DNA of 35,904 bases from Acidobacteriota bacterium. Lineage in GTDB: Bacteria > Acidobacteriota > Terriglobia > Bryobacterales > UBA6623. The notes beneath the pieces are model-generated. The model did not search any database. It had not been told where the DNA came from and worked only from the letters and a program-made list of their open reading frames with translations. The position numbers and the translations under genes were made by a program. Shown piece after piece: positions 16,289 through 24,118 of the stretch. The stretch is from positions 1 through 35,904 of the forward strand of contig JAQCLD010000042.1 in the NCBI GenBank assembly GCA_027592785.1. Direction: 5' to 3'. The first letter of the stretch is position 1. Every line of letters starts with the position of its first letter.

Positions 16289-17791
16289 ATGAGTACGATT
16301 CTCGCCGATCATTTGATTAGCTGCCTGATCGCAGTCCCGTTCTTGGGCATTGCCTTGTTGGTTCTTGCGAAGAGCGACGAGTGGGCTCGACGCATTGCGT
16401 TATTGGCCACGTTCGCCGCGCTTGGAGTAGCAATTACGGCGCTGCTGAGTTTTGACCCCGGCCAGTCAGGTATGCAGTTCGTTGAGCGTGCGGAGTGGAT
16501 GCCCACCTTCAACATTCAGTACGCCGTCGGACTTGACGGCATCAGTATGCTGCTAGTCCTGTTGACGGCGCTGCTATCGCCCATCTGCGTTTTGGCTTCA
16601 TGGAAGTCGATCGACAGCAAGGTCAAGGCTTACATGGCGCTGATCCTCTTGGTCGAAGGGGCCATGATCGTCGTCTTTACCGCCCTGGACCTGTTTCTGT
16701 TCTTCATGTTGTGGGAAGTCACGATGATTCCCATGTATTTCATGATCGTGATCTGGGGCGGGCCTGGCCGCATCGCCGCCGGCATCAAGTTCGTGCTTTA
16801 TAGTCTGACCGGCAGCCTTCTGCTACTTGTCGGCATTCTCGGACTTTACCTGGAGGGCGGTCGGACATTCGACATCCTGGCGCTGAGCGGGCAAACGTTC
16901 AGCGACGATGTGCAGTTTTGGATCTTTCTGGCGCTCCTACTCGGATTCGGCATCAAGCTCCCGATGATCCCGTTCCACTCCTGGCTTCCAGACGCGCACT
17001 CAGAAGCCCCGACCGCCGGCAGCGTTATCCTCGCCGGAGTGCTGTTGAAGCTGGGCGGTTACGGGTTCTTGCGGATCTGTCTTCCGATTCTGCCGGACGC
17101 TTCCGTGGTCTTTGCTCCCTTGATGGTATGGCTGTCCGTCGGGGCGATCTTGTACGGAGCGTGTCTCGCACTGGCCCAGACTGATCTCAAGAGACTAGTG
17201 GCCTACTCGTCGATTTCTCATATGGGCTTCGTGACACTGGGAATCTTCGCGTTCAATGAGCAGGGGGTTCAGGGCGCCATTCTGCAAATGTTTAATCACG
17301 GCATCACGACCGCAGCGCTGTTCTTGGCCGTAGGGCAGCTATACGATCGGACTCACAGCCGTTCAGTCGACGATTATGGCGGCCTGCACAAGCAGATGCC
17401 GCGGTTTGCCGTGGCGCTTTCGTTCTTTTCGGTCGCGTCCTTCGGTTTGCCTGGGACGGCCAATTTCATCGGCGAGTTCCTCGTGTTGGTCGGCGCTTCC
17501 TATACGAGTTTTGCGAGAGTCTTGCTCGCGATGCTTGGAATCGTTCTGGCTGCGGCCTACATGCTGTGGATGCTTCAACGTGTGGTTCTCGGGAAAGCCT
17601 TGACCCGGGCGGCAGCCGCGCTTCCTGACCTCAGTACCCGCGAGATGGCGACGCTCGTTCCGCTTGCCATCATCATTTTCGTTGTAGGCGTATACCCAGG
17701 TCTTCTGATGGAGTTAATGGACGCGAGCGTCATCAACCTTGTAGAGCAGGCGCGGGTCGGGCTGCCAGCCGATATGGCGGCGCTGGACTAG
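16289..17791 (+). CDS. NuoM-like proton-translocating subunit
   Basis: A 500-aa NuoM-family (complex-I chain 4) protein with about 14 helices. It shows Glu in MLWEVTMIPMYFM, Lys in GIKLPMIPFHSWLPDAHSEAP and in LLKLGGYG, and LPGTANFIGEF. It closely resembles genuine complex-I NuoM, yet no other nuo peripheral-arm gene is nearby, so it probably belongs to the Mrp-Dab assembly. ATG 16289 is preferred to GTG 16280 because a GAGG-type site is correctly placed. The gap of about 85 bases after the NuoL-like gene is the largest inside the operon. TAG ends the operon; no strong terminator follows. Confidence 0.92.
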   Translation: MSTILADHLISCLIAVPFLGIALLVLAKSDEWARRIALLATFAALGVAITALLSFDPGQSGMQFVERAEWMPTFNIQYAVGLDGISMLLVLLTALLSPICVLASWKSIDSKVKAYMALILLVEGAMIVVFTALDLFLFFMLWEVTMIPMYFMIVIWGGPGRIAAGIKFVLYSLTGSLLLLVGILGLYLEGGRTFDILALSGQTFSDDVQFWIFLALLLGFGIKLPMIPFHSWLPDAHSEAPTAGSVILAGVLLKLGGYGFLRICLPILPDASVVFAPLMVWLSVGAILYGACLALAQTDLKRLVAYSSISHMGFVTLGIFAFNEQGVQGAILQMFNHGITTAALFLAVGQLYDRTHSRSVDDYGGLHKQMPRFAVALSFFSVASFGLPGTANFIGEFLVLVGASYTSFARVLLAMLGIVLAAAYMLWMLQRVVLGKALTRAAAALPDLSTREMATLVPLAIIIFVVGVYPGLLMELMDASVINLVEQARVGLPADMAALD

Positions 17792-18035
17792 CAGGGAAGC
17801 CCAACCGGACGCTCCCGTCCTCTGACGAACGGCGGAGGCGCCCTCACAGTATCTGCGGCGGACTCAGTCGCCCGAACACGGCAGGATACACGAAATCTCC
17901 GTCTACATACTTCCAGTGTTTTCAATAACTTGCCTCCGTTTTGTCGTGGTAAGCGCCGTCCAGGAACACAACGAGGTACACTCCGTCTCGGGTAACCGCG
18001 CCCTTACAGGGGCCGTCATTCCCATTACTAGGCTG

Positions 18036-19076
18036 ATGAGTTTCTACGTTCGTTTGTTATCGCTCACGCTGCTTGGCGGATCCCTGCTTTGGGGACAGTC
18101 CAGCGACCGCTTCACTCAGGCGGTTTTGCCGTTCCTTGCGCAGAACTGCTACGCCTGTCACGGCTCCGACGACGCCGTCGGCAAGTTGAACATCGCGCGG
18201 CTGGACTCGCCGCAGTCGCTGCAAGAGCACCGCGCGCAATGGGCAGCCATGGCCGAGAAAATGGCGTCGGGCGAAATGCCGCCTGCGGGATTTCCGCAAC
18301 CGCCGGCAGAACAGCGGACAGCTGTCGTCGAATGGGTCACGGCGGAGCTGGCGCGCCTCGACGATCTCGTCGCCCCGAACCCGGGCCGTGTGACCGCGAG
18401 CAGGCTGAATAGGGCCGAGTACGACAACACGGTTCGCGACCTACTCGGCGTCCGATTCCGCCCTGCCGACGACTTTCCGCAAGACGATTCCGGCTACGGC
18501 TTCGACAACATCGGCGACGCTTTATCGCTGTCTCCCGTACTGATGGAGAAGTATCTATCCGCAGCGGAGGCAGTATCGCGGACCGCCATCTTTGGCGTAA
18601 AAGAGTTGCAGCCCGCCCTCACGCGTTTCGACCCAGCCTTCATGAACTTCGATGAGAGCCAAGATGCGCCGTTCACTTACGACGAGACCGGCCTGAGTCT
18701 GCCGAGCGCGCTCCACGTGTCCCATCGCTTTCTCGCGGATGGCGATTACGACTTCACCGGGTTGATTCGAGGCTTCCGCCCGCCGGGCTCCGAGCCGATC
18801 CCAATGGCTTTCTGGATCGACGGCGAGATGGTGGAGGCCGTCGACGTCGAAATACCTTCAACGGGCGAACTCTCCGGCCAGATAGCGATGATCCGTCATC
18901 ATGTGACGGCGGGCGATCATTGGTTGGCCGTCTCGTTCCTGAAGCTCTATCACGGCCTTCCGCACGAATACAGCGGACCGGAACCATCCAAGCTTCCGCC
19001 CCCGCCGCCTGCCGATCCCGATGAGCTGTTCCGGCCCCCGCCTGGTGCGACGCCCGAAGAGATCACCGAACTCTAG
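18036..19076 (+). pseudogene. Cytochrome c/DUF1587-DUF1592 protein, N-terminal part (gene broken by TAG)
   Basis: First part of a large secreted haem protein of the Planctomycete-cytochrome/DUF1587-1592-1588-1585 type. ATG 18036 begins a signal peptide (LLSLTLLGGSLLWGQ). A cytochrome-c site CYACH (Cys38, Cys41, His42) follows, with a likely axial Met in GEMPPAG, then the DUF1587 block RLNRAEYDNTVRDLLGV and a beta-rich, carbohydrate-binding-like region. The frame stops at TAG 19074 and continues open afterwards in the same frame to a second TAG at 19287, then to the normal end at 20519. Without the two stops the protein would be 827 aa, a normal family length. The N-terminal piece alone is probably non-functional. 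Confidence 0.85.
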
Positions 19077-19289
19077 GCCCGCAAAGAGCGTTTCCTCGCT
19101 CGCCGGGCGCGACAGGCAGACGCCGGCAATGCCGACGCGCGCCGGCGTGCTTCGGCTGGCTTCTTCATGAGCAACCTCGACGTGACTGGCCCTTACAACC
19201 AGAAGCTAGGCCCGTCTGAAGAAAGCAAGAAGCTCATCTATACCTGTGGGCATTCCGACGGCGTACATAACCTAGCTTGCACCCGATAG

Positions 19290-20519
19290 ATCGTCTCCAA
19301 TCTGGCGACACACGCCTACCGCCGGCCAGTCGCCGAAGCCGAAGTGCAAGAACTCATCGGCTTGGTGGAGATGGTCCAGCGGACAGGCGACCCCTTCGAA
19401 GAAGGCCTCGCCCTGGCCATGCAGCGCCTCTTAATCTCGCCCAACTTCCTGTTCCGCATTGAGCATGGAACGGAATTGCCCGGCAAGCCCTTCCAAGCCG
19501 TCGCCGACTACGAACTCGCCTCGCGGCTTTCCTATTACTTGTGGAGCAGCATGCCTGACGACGAACTCATGCGGCTCGCCGGCGAGGGCCGTCTGCGGGA
19601 CGAAGCTGTTCTCGATGCGCAGGTGCACAGAATGCTGCAGAGTCCTAAAGCGCAGGCTCTTGTGAAGAACTTTGGCGGGCAATGGCTTCAGTTCCGGGCC
19701 CTGGAGTCCATCAAGCCCGACCGGGACGTATTCCCAGCATTCCAAGAGTATCTGCGCAAGTCGATGGCAGAAGAGACCGAACAGTTCTTCGCCTACATCG
19801 TCCAACAAGACCGTCCGATTACAGACTTCATCGCTGCCGACTACACATTCCTCAATGAGAAGTTGGCCAATTTCTACGGCATCCCCGGAGTCAAAGGAAA
19901 CGAGTTCCGTAAGGTGGACCTGGCGGGTACGCCCCGCGGCGGCGTTCTGACCCAGGCCAGCATCCTGACGGTGACCTCCTACGCCAATCGAACCTCTCCT
20001 GTATTGCGTGGCAAGTGGGTTCTCGAGAATATCTTGAACGCGCCGCCTCCGCCGCCTCCGCCCGGCGTACCGCCGCTCGAAGAATCCTCGGTTGGTCCGA
20101 CGGCATCTCTAAGGAAGAAGATGGAAGCCCACCGCACCAACACGACCTGCGCTTCCTGCCACGCCCGCATGGACCCGCTCGGATTCGGGCTAGAGAACTT
20201 TGATGCAATCGGAGCCTGGCGAACCAAGGACGGTGAGCACGACATCGACGCTTCCGGGAAATTGCCCGATGGCCGATCGTTCAATGGGCCAACGGAATTG
20301 CGCGAGATCTTGACCGCTGACCGCGATGCGTTCACTGTTGGTATGACAGAGCGCATGCTGACCTACGCCCTAGGCCGTGGCCTTGAGACTTACGATCGCC
20401 GGACGGTTCGCTCGATTGCGCGCGAAACTGCTGAGAACGACTACCGCCTCTCAAGCCTTGTTGCTGGAATCGTGAAGAGCCTGCCGTTTCAGCATCGCCA
20501 AGAGGGAGAAAACCAATGA
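19290..20519 (+). pseudogene. DUF1592/DUF1588/DUF1585 C-terminal part of the same broken gene
   Basis: Continuation of the preceding gene in the same frame. Just before the second TAG the frame reads HSDGVHNLACTR, then IVSNLATHAYRRPVAEAEV, matching the family's CARxI...AYRRPV junction, so the TAG replaces one normally coded residue. DUF1592 (about LLISPNFLFRIEHG to FGGQWLQ), DUF1588 (NRTSPVLRGKWVLENIL, PPPPPPGVPPLEE) and DUF1585 follow, with a second CxxCH (CASCHARMDPLGFGLENF). A restart at GTG 19344 or ATG 19371 is possible. The TGA overlaps the ATG of the DUF1552 partner. The cellular role of this family is not established; a role in secreted electron transfer or polymer breakdown is usually guessed. 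Confidence 0.85.
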
Positions 20520-21859
20520 CGCTGGTATCCAAGAAGAGCTTGCACCGACGTACGTTGCTGCGCGGAGCCGGCGCCGCTATTGCGCTGCCGTTGCTGGACG
20601 CCATGCAACCGGCATTCGCCGCCGCGGCCGCGAAGTCGCCCGTGCGACTCTCTTTCTCTTACGTGCCGAACGGCATCATCATGGATCACTGGAAGCCGAC
20701 CGGCGAGGGCGCGAACTTCGCCCTGGGCCGCATCATGCAGCCGCTGGCGCCCTTTAAGAAAGATTTGCTGATCGTCTCTGGTCTGGCTGATCACAACGGC
20801 AACGCGCTTGGCGACGGCGGCGGTGATCATGCTCGCGCCGGCGGCAGTTTCTTGACTTCATCGCATCCCAAGAAAACGGGCGGGGCCGACATTCACGCCG
20901 GCATCTCGATCGATCAGGTCGCCGCTAATCAGCTCGGCCAGAACACGCAGCTACCCTCTCTTGAACTCGGTCTCGACGACGCCCGCACAGTCGGGAATTG
21001 CGATTCCGGTTATAGCTGCGCTTACACAAATAGCCTCTCTTGGCGCGCTCCTTCTTCTCCGCTGCCGCCTGAGTACAGCCCCAGGCGCGCGTTCGAGAGG
21101 TTGTTCGGTACCGAAGACGTGACGTTGGACCCCGAGACACGGGCTCGCCGCGCCGTTTATCGCAAGAGCATCCTGGACCTTGCGCAAGAAGACACCAAGA
21201 AGCTCATTAGTACGCTAGGCGCCTCCGATAAGCGCAAGATCGACGAGTATCTTTATGCGATTCGCGAAATCGAAAAGCGAATCGCCAATGCCGAAAGGGA
21301 CGCCAGCGGATTTCGGCCCAGCATCGAGAAGCCGACCGGCATTCCCGTATCCTTCGTCGATCACGCCAAGCTGATGTACGACTTGCAGGTCATGGCCTTC
21401 CAAGCGGATCTAACCCGCATCGGAACGATGGTCATCGGTCGCGAAGGCAGCGTGCGAACCTACCCCGAGATCGGCGTTCCCGATCCGCATCACCCGTTGA
21501 CCCACCACCAAAACAATCCCGAACGGATTGAGCGCGTGACCAAGATCAACGAACTGCATGCTGAGCTGTTCGCCTACTACCTCAAGCGGCTCAAAGAGAC
21601 GCCCGACGGCGACGGCTCGCTGCTCGATCATTCCTTGGCGCTCTACGGCAGTGGACTTTCAGACGGCAACCGCCACCTGCACGAAGATCTGCCGATCGTC
21701 ATCGCCGGCCACGGCAACGGCTCGCTGAAGACTGGCCGCTACCTCGCCTTGCCGGAGCAAACGCCGCTGTCAAACCTTTTCCTGGCCATGCTCGATCAAG
21801 CCGGCGCCCGCGAAGAGCAGTTCGGCGACAGCACGGGCAAGCTCGACTTGGGCGCATAA
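20516..21859 (+). CDS. DUF1552 protein with Tat signal
   Basis: A 447-aa exported protein of the DUF1552 family. The N-terminus HRRTLLRGAGAAIALPLL is a Tat-type signal (Arg11-Arg12). The mature part starts near KSPVRLSFSYVPNGI and has the family's ALYGSGLSDGNRHLHEDLPIV region, recalling the sulfatase/phosphatase-like DUF1501 and DUF1552 proteins. It is coupled to the broken DUF1592 gene by an ATGA overlap. The same two-gene arrangement occurs again at 27488-30726. Biochemical function is unknown. It appears intact although its partner is not. Confidence 0.9.
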   Translation: MTLVSKKSLHRRTLLRGAGAAIALPLLDAMQPAFAAAAAKSPVRLSFSYVPNGIIMDHWKPTGEGANFALGRIMQPLAPFKKDLLIVSGLADHNGNALGDGGGDHARAGGSFLTSSHPKKTGGADIHAGISIDQVAANQLGQNTQLPSLELGLDDARTVGNCDSGYSCAYTNSLSWRAPSSPLPPEYSPRRAFERLFGTEDVTLDPETRARRAVYRKSILDLAQEDTKKLISTLGASDKRKIDEYLYAIREIEKRIANAERDASGFRPSIEKPTGIPVSFVDHAKLMYDLQVMAFQADLTRIGTMVIGREGSVRTYPEIGVPDPHHPLTHHQNNPERIERVTKINELHAELFAYYLKRLKETPDGDGSLLDHSLALYGSGLSDGNRHLHEDLPIVIAGHGNGSLKTGRYLALPEQTPLSNLFLAMLDQAGAREEQFGDSTGKLDLGA

Positions 21860-21864
21860 GCGCG

Positions 21865-22941
21865 TCAGAGTTTGACGGGTCTGCGCTCTCGCTGGGAGCG
21901 GTAGATCGCCTGCGCCATCTCGACGACGATGCGTCCGTCCTCGCCCGTGACCGCGGGTGCGCGCCCTTCGTTGATCGCCGTGAGGAAGTCGTCGATTTGC
22001 AGCGCGTGATAGTACTGCATGACGTCTCGGTCGCTCGCTAGCGCCCGGTCCTCGGATTCGAACTTGGCGAGCAAATCTTCCTCGCCGGGAATCGTCCACA
22101 GATCATTCAGCGGCGGATCCGCTACCCCGCTCGATACTCCGGCTACAAAAGTGGCGCCGTGATCCGTCTCGACGCCCACCGAAGCGCCATTGGATCCATG
22201 GATGTGGACTTTGGTGTAGATCCCAGGCTTCTGCGAGACGCTAGCGATGATCGACCCCAGCGCGCCACTGCGAAAGCGAACGACCGCGACCGCCGTGTCG
22301 TCGACTTCGATCGATGGATGATTCAAAGTCCCCCAATAGCCGCTGATCTCTTCGATTGGACCCATCAGCCATTGCAAGATGTCTAGCTGGTGCGGCGACT
22401 GATTCACCAACACGCCGCCGCCTTCCCCGTCCCAAGTTCCGCGCCAGGGATCGGATTGATAGTAGGCCTCGTCGCGCCAGCTGTACATCTGGAACACGCC
22501 TAGAATTGGCTTGCCGATCTTGCCCGCGTCAATCGCGGCCTTCATGCGCGTCACCGGTTCGTAGAAGCGCCGCTGACTCACAACTCCTAGCTGCACGCCG
22601 GCTTTCCGTGTTGCCTCGATCATGCGGTCGCAGTCTTCGAGACTCGCGGCCATCGGCTTCTCGACCAGCACATGCGCTCCGGCCTCCGCGGCGGCGACGG
22701 TTGCCTCGGCATGCAACGGATGGGGCGTACAGATCACCACGGCATCGGGGCGCGCCTCGCTCAGCAGTGCAGCTAGATCGGTGAACGGGGCGCCGCCGTA
22801 CTTCGTCGCGAATTGTTGGGCGCGAGAGGCGTCTTTGTCGCAAACGCCGACCAGTTCCGATGCGCCAGAAATTCTCAGCGCTTCCGCATGAATGCCCGCG
22901 ACCTTGCCGCAACCGACCAGGGCCGTCTTTACACGCTTCAT
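21865..22941 (-). CDS. Gfo/Idh/MocA-family NAD(P)-dependent oxidoreductase
   Basis: A 358-aa oxidoreductase. The N-terminal Rossmann fold has the dinucleotide loop GCGKVAG (residues 10-16) and the family EKP motif at 94-96. The C-terminal alpha/beta domain contains VNQSPHQLDILQWLMG with the putative catalytic His and Asp. Relatives oxidise or isomerise sugars, polyols or inositols using NAD(P)+. It is preceded by 2 bases by the TIM-barrel gene on the same strand, forming a two-gene operon. It converges with the DUF1552 gene, stops 5 bases apart. The exact substrate cannot be told from sequence. Confidence 0.93.
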   Translation of the reverse strand: MKRVKTALVGCGKVAGIHAEALRISGASELVGVCDKDASRAQQFATKYGGAPFTDLAALLSEARPDAVVICTPHPLHAEATVAAAEAGAHVLVEKPMAASLEDCDRMIEATRKAGVQLGVVSQRRFYEPVTRMKAAIDAGKIGKPILGVFQMYSWRDEAYYQSDPWRGTWDGEGGGVLVNQSPHQLDILQWLMGPIEEISGYWGTLNHPSIEVDDTAVAVVRFRSGALGSIIASVSQKPGIYTKVHIHGSNGASVGVETDHGATFVAGVSSGVADPPLNDLWTIPGEEDLLAKFESEDRALASDRDVMQYYHALQIDDFLTAINEGRAPAVTGEDGRIVVEMAQAIYRSQRERRPVKL

Positions 22942-22943
22942 CG

Positions 22944-23843
22944 CTACTCCCCGAAGTGCTTCGCGACCATTGCCGCCAAGAATTCCAGCGACTCGCGCAT
23001 CTCGCCCAGGCCGTTCATGCCGTCCTCGATGCTGATCCAGCCCGAGTAGTTCTGGGCGGCAAGAATTGAGAAGATTGCGTCGTAGTCGTTGAGTCCCTGC
23101 CCGGTCACGCCGTGCCGCAGATCGGCGGAATAGCCGAGAGTGCCGTCACTCTGACGTAAGCCTTCGAGCGTCGCGCCTTCCGCTAAGTAGCGATCGCTGG
23201 CGTGCATGCTGACGACGCGCGGCGCTACCTGCCGGAGCAGTTCCACCGGGTCGTCTCCGGCGACGATCGCATTAGACGGGTCGTACTGCACGCCGAAGTA
23301 AGTCCTTTCTTCAACGCGGCTCAATAGATCCAAGAAGACGTCTTGCTTTTGAGCAAACTCCGGATACTTCCAGAATCCGTCCTTGTAGTGGTTTTCGAGA
23401 CCCAGCACGATGTCTTGCTCGCGCGCTGCGGCCAGCACGTCTTCGATGCATTCGCGGCACCACTCCAGTCCTTGCTCTCGTTCGACCTCGGGGTAGCGCT
23501 GACCGCTCAGCACGCGGCACACAGCGCGTGGGCCGCCTAGCCTGCGCGTAACGCCGATCATCTTGACTTCGTGCTCGATCGCCCGCTTTCTGGCATCGGC
23601 GTCTGGGTTGGTGAAGTCGGGAGAACAGCACAACATCGGCATGGCGAATCCGGCCGAGGAGATGGCCTCTCCGACGCTGTCTAGGTAAGAGGGTTCGAGG
23701 CTGGTGAAGAACCCTTCGTACATTTCCAGTCCCTCGGCCGGAAGATCTCGGGCCATTTCGACCCAGTCGAAAACGGACATCGAACGCTCGCCGGCGATGG
23801 CGTCGAGGTAGCACTTGGGGAAGGCCGATAGCTTGGGGGTCAC
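22944..23843 (-). CDS. Sugar phosphate isomerase/epimerase-like TIM-barrel protein (AP-endonuclease-2 family)
   Basis: About 299 aa with a xylose-isomerase-like TIM barrel. The metal-binding residues typical of D-tagatose-3-epimerase/hydroxypyruvate-isomerase relatives are visible: Glu in LGLENHYKDG, Asp in VQYDPSNAI, His in VVSMHASDR and Glu in WISIEDGM. GTG 23843 (starting TPKLSAFPKCYLD) is preferred because this family normally begins right at the first strand; the frame is open to 23882. With the downstream oxidoreductase it forms a small carbohydrate or polyol catabolic operon. Substrate unknown. Confidence 0.88.
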   Translation of the reverse strand: MTPKLSAFPKCYLDAIAGERSMSVFDWVEMARDLPAEGLEMYEGFFTSLEPSYLDSVGEAISSAGFAMPMLCCSPDFTNPDADARKRAIEHEVKMIGVTRRLGGPRAVCRVLSGQRYPEVEREQGLEWCRECIEDVLAAAREQDIVLGLENHYKDGFWKYPEFAQKQDVFLDLLSRVEERTYFGVQYDPSNAIVAGDDPVELLRQVAPRVVSMHASDRYLAEGATLEGLRQSDGTLGYSADLRHGVTGQGLNDYDAIFSILAAQNYSGWISIEDGMNGLGEMRESLEFLAAMVAKHFGE

Positions 23844-23921
23844 CCGACTAAGATAGCGCCGAACAGCGTTCAACGGTCCCACTCGATCGGCCGAAGTTAG
23901 GTTGTTTTAACACCCCATCGA

Positions 23922-23977
23922 CAGGTCTAAACCTGAGTTTTTGGGCGACAAATTGGACTTAATCAGCCACTTGGCTG
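23922..23977. promoter_or_regulatory. Two short palindromes in a divergent intergenic region
   Basis: CAGGT-CTAA-ACCTG (23922-23935) and CAGCCA-CT-TGGCTG (23964-23977) lie between the minus-strand isomerase operon and the plus-strand gene at 24119. Perfect arms of 5 and 6 bp suit operator sites. The first is followed by a T5 run, but no plus-strand gene ends there, so a terminator is unlikely. Operator function is an inference. Confidence 0.3.
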
Positions 23978-24118
23978 TAGCCTCCTAGAAGGGGAGCGAT
24001 TTGCGTCCGCGACCAGGTCCTTAGCCCTGTGTGCAGCCCTTAGGCCCTCATCTGCCGGCTCGAGAGATGAGCTATGTGGTTGGCGCGGCTCCCCGCCGAT
24101 TCGGAACAGTAGAAACCT

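Noticed and set aside
17792-18035. Possible terminator after the NuoM-like gene
   Set aside because: Only a 4-bp GAGG/CCTC stem without T-run near 17836; not enough to call.
18036-20519. TAG read as an amino acid (genetic code change)
   Set aside because: Several clearly complete genes in the window end in TAG, some with the next start immediately adjacent, so TAG is an ordinary stop here.
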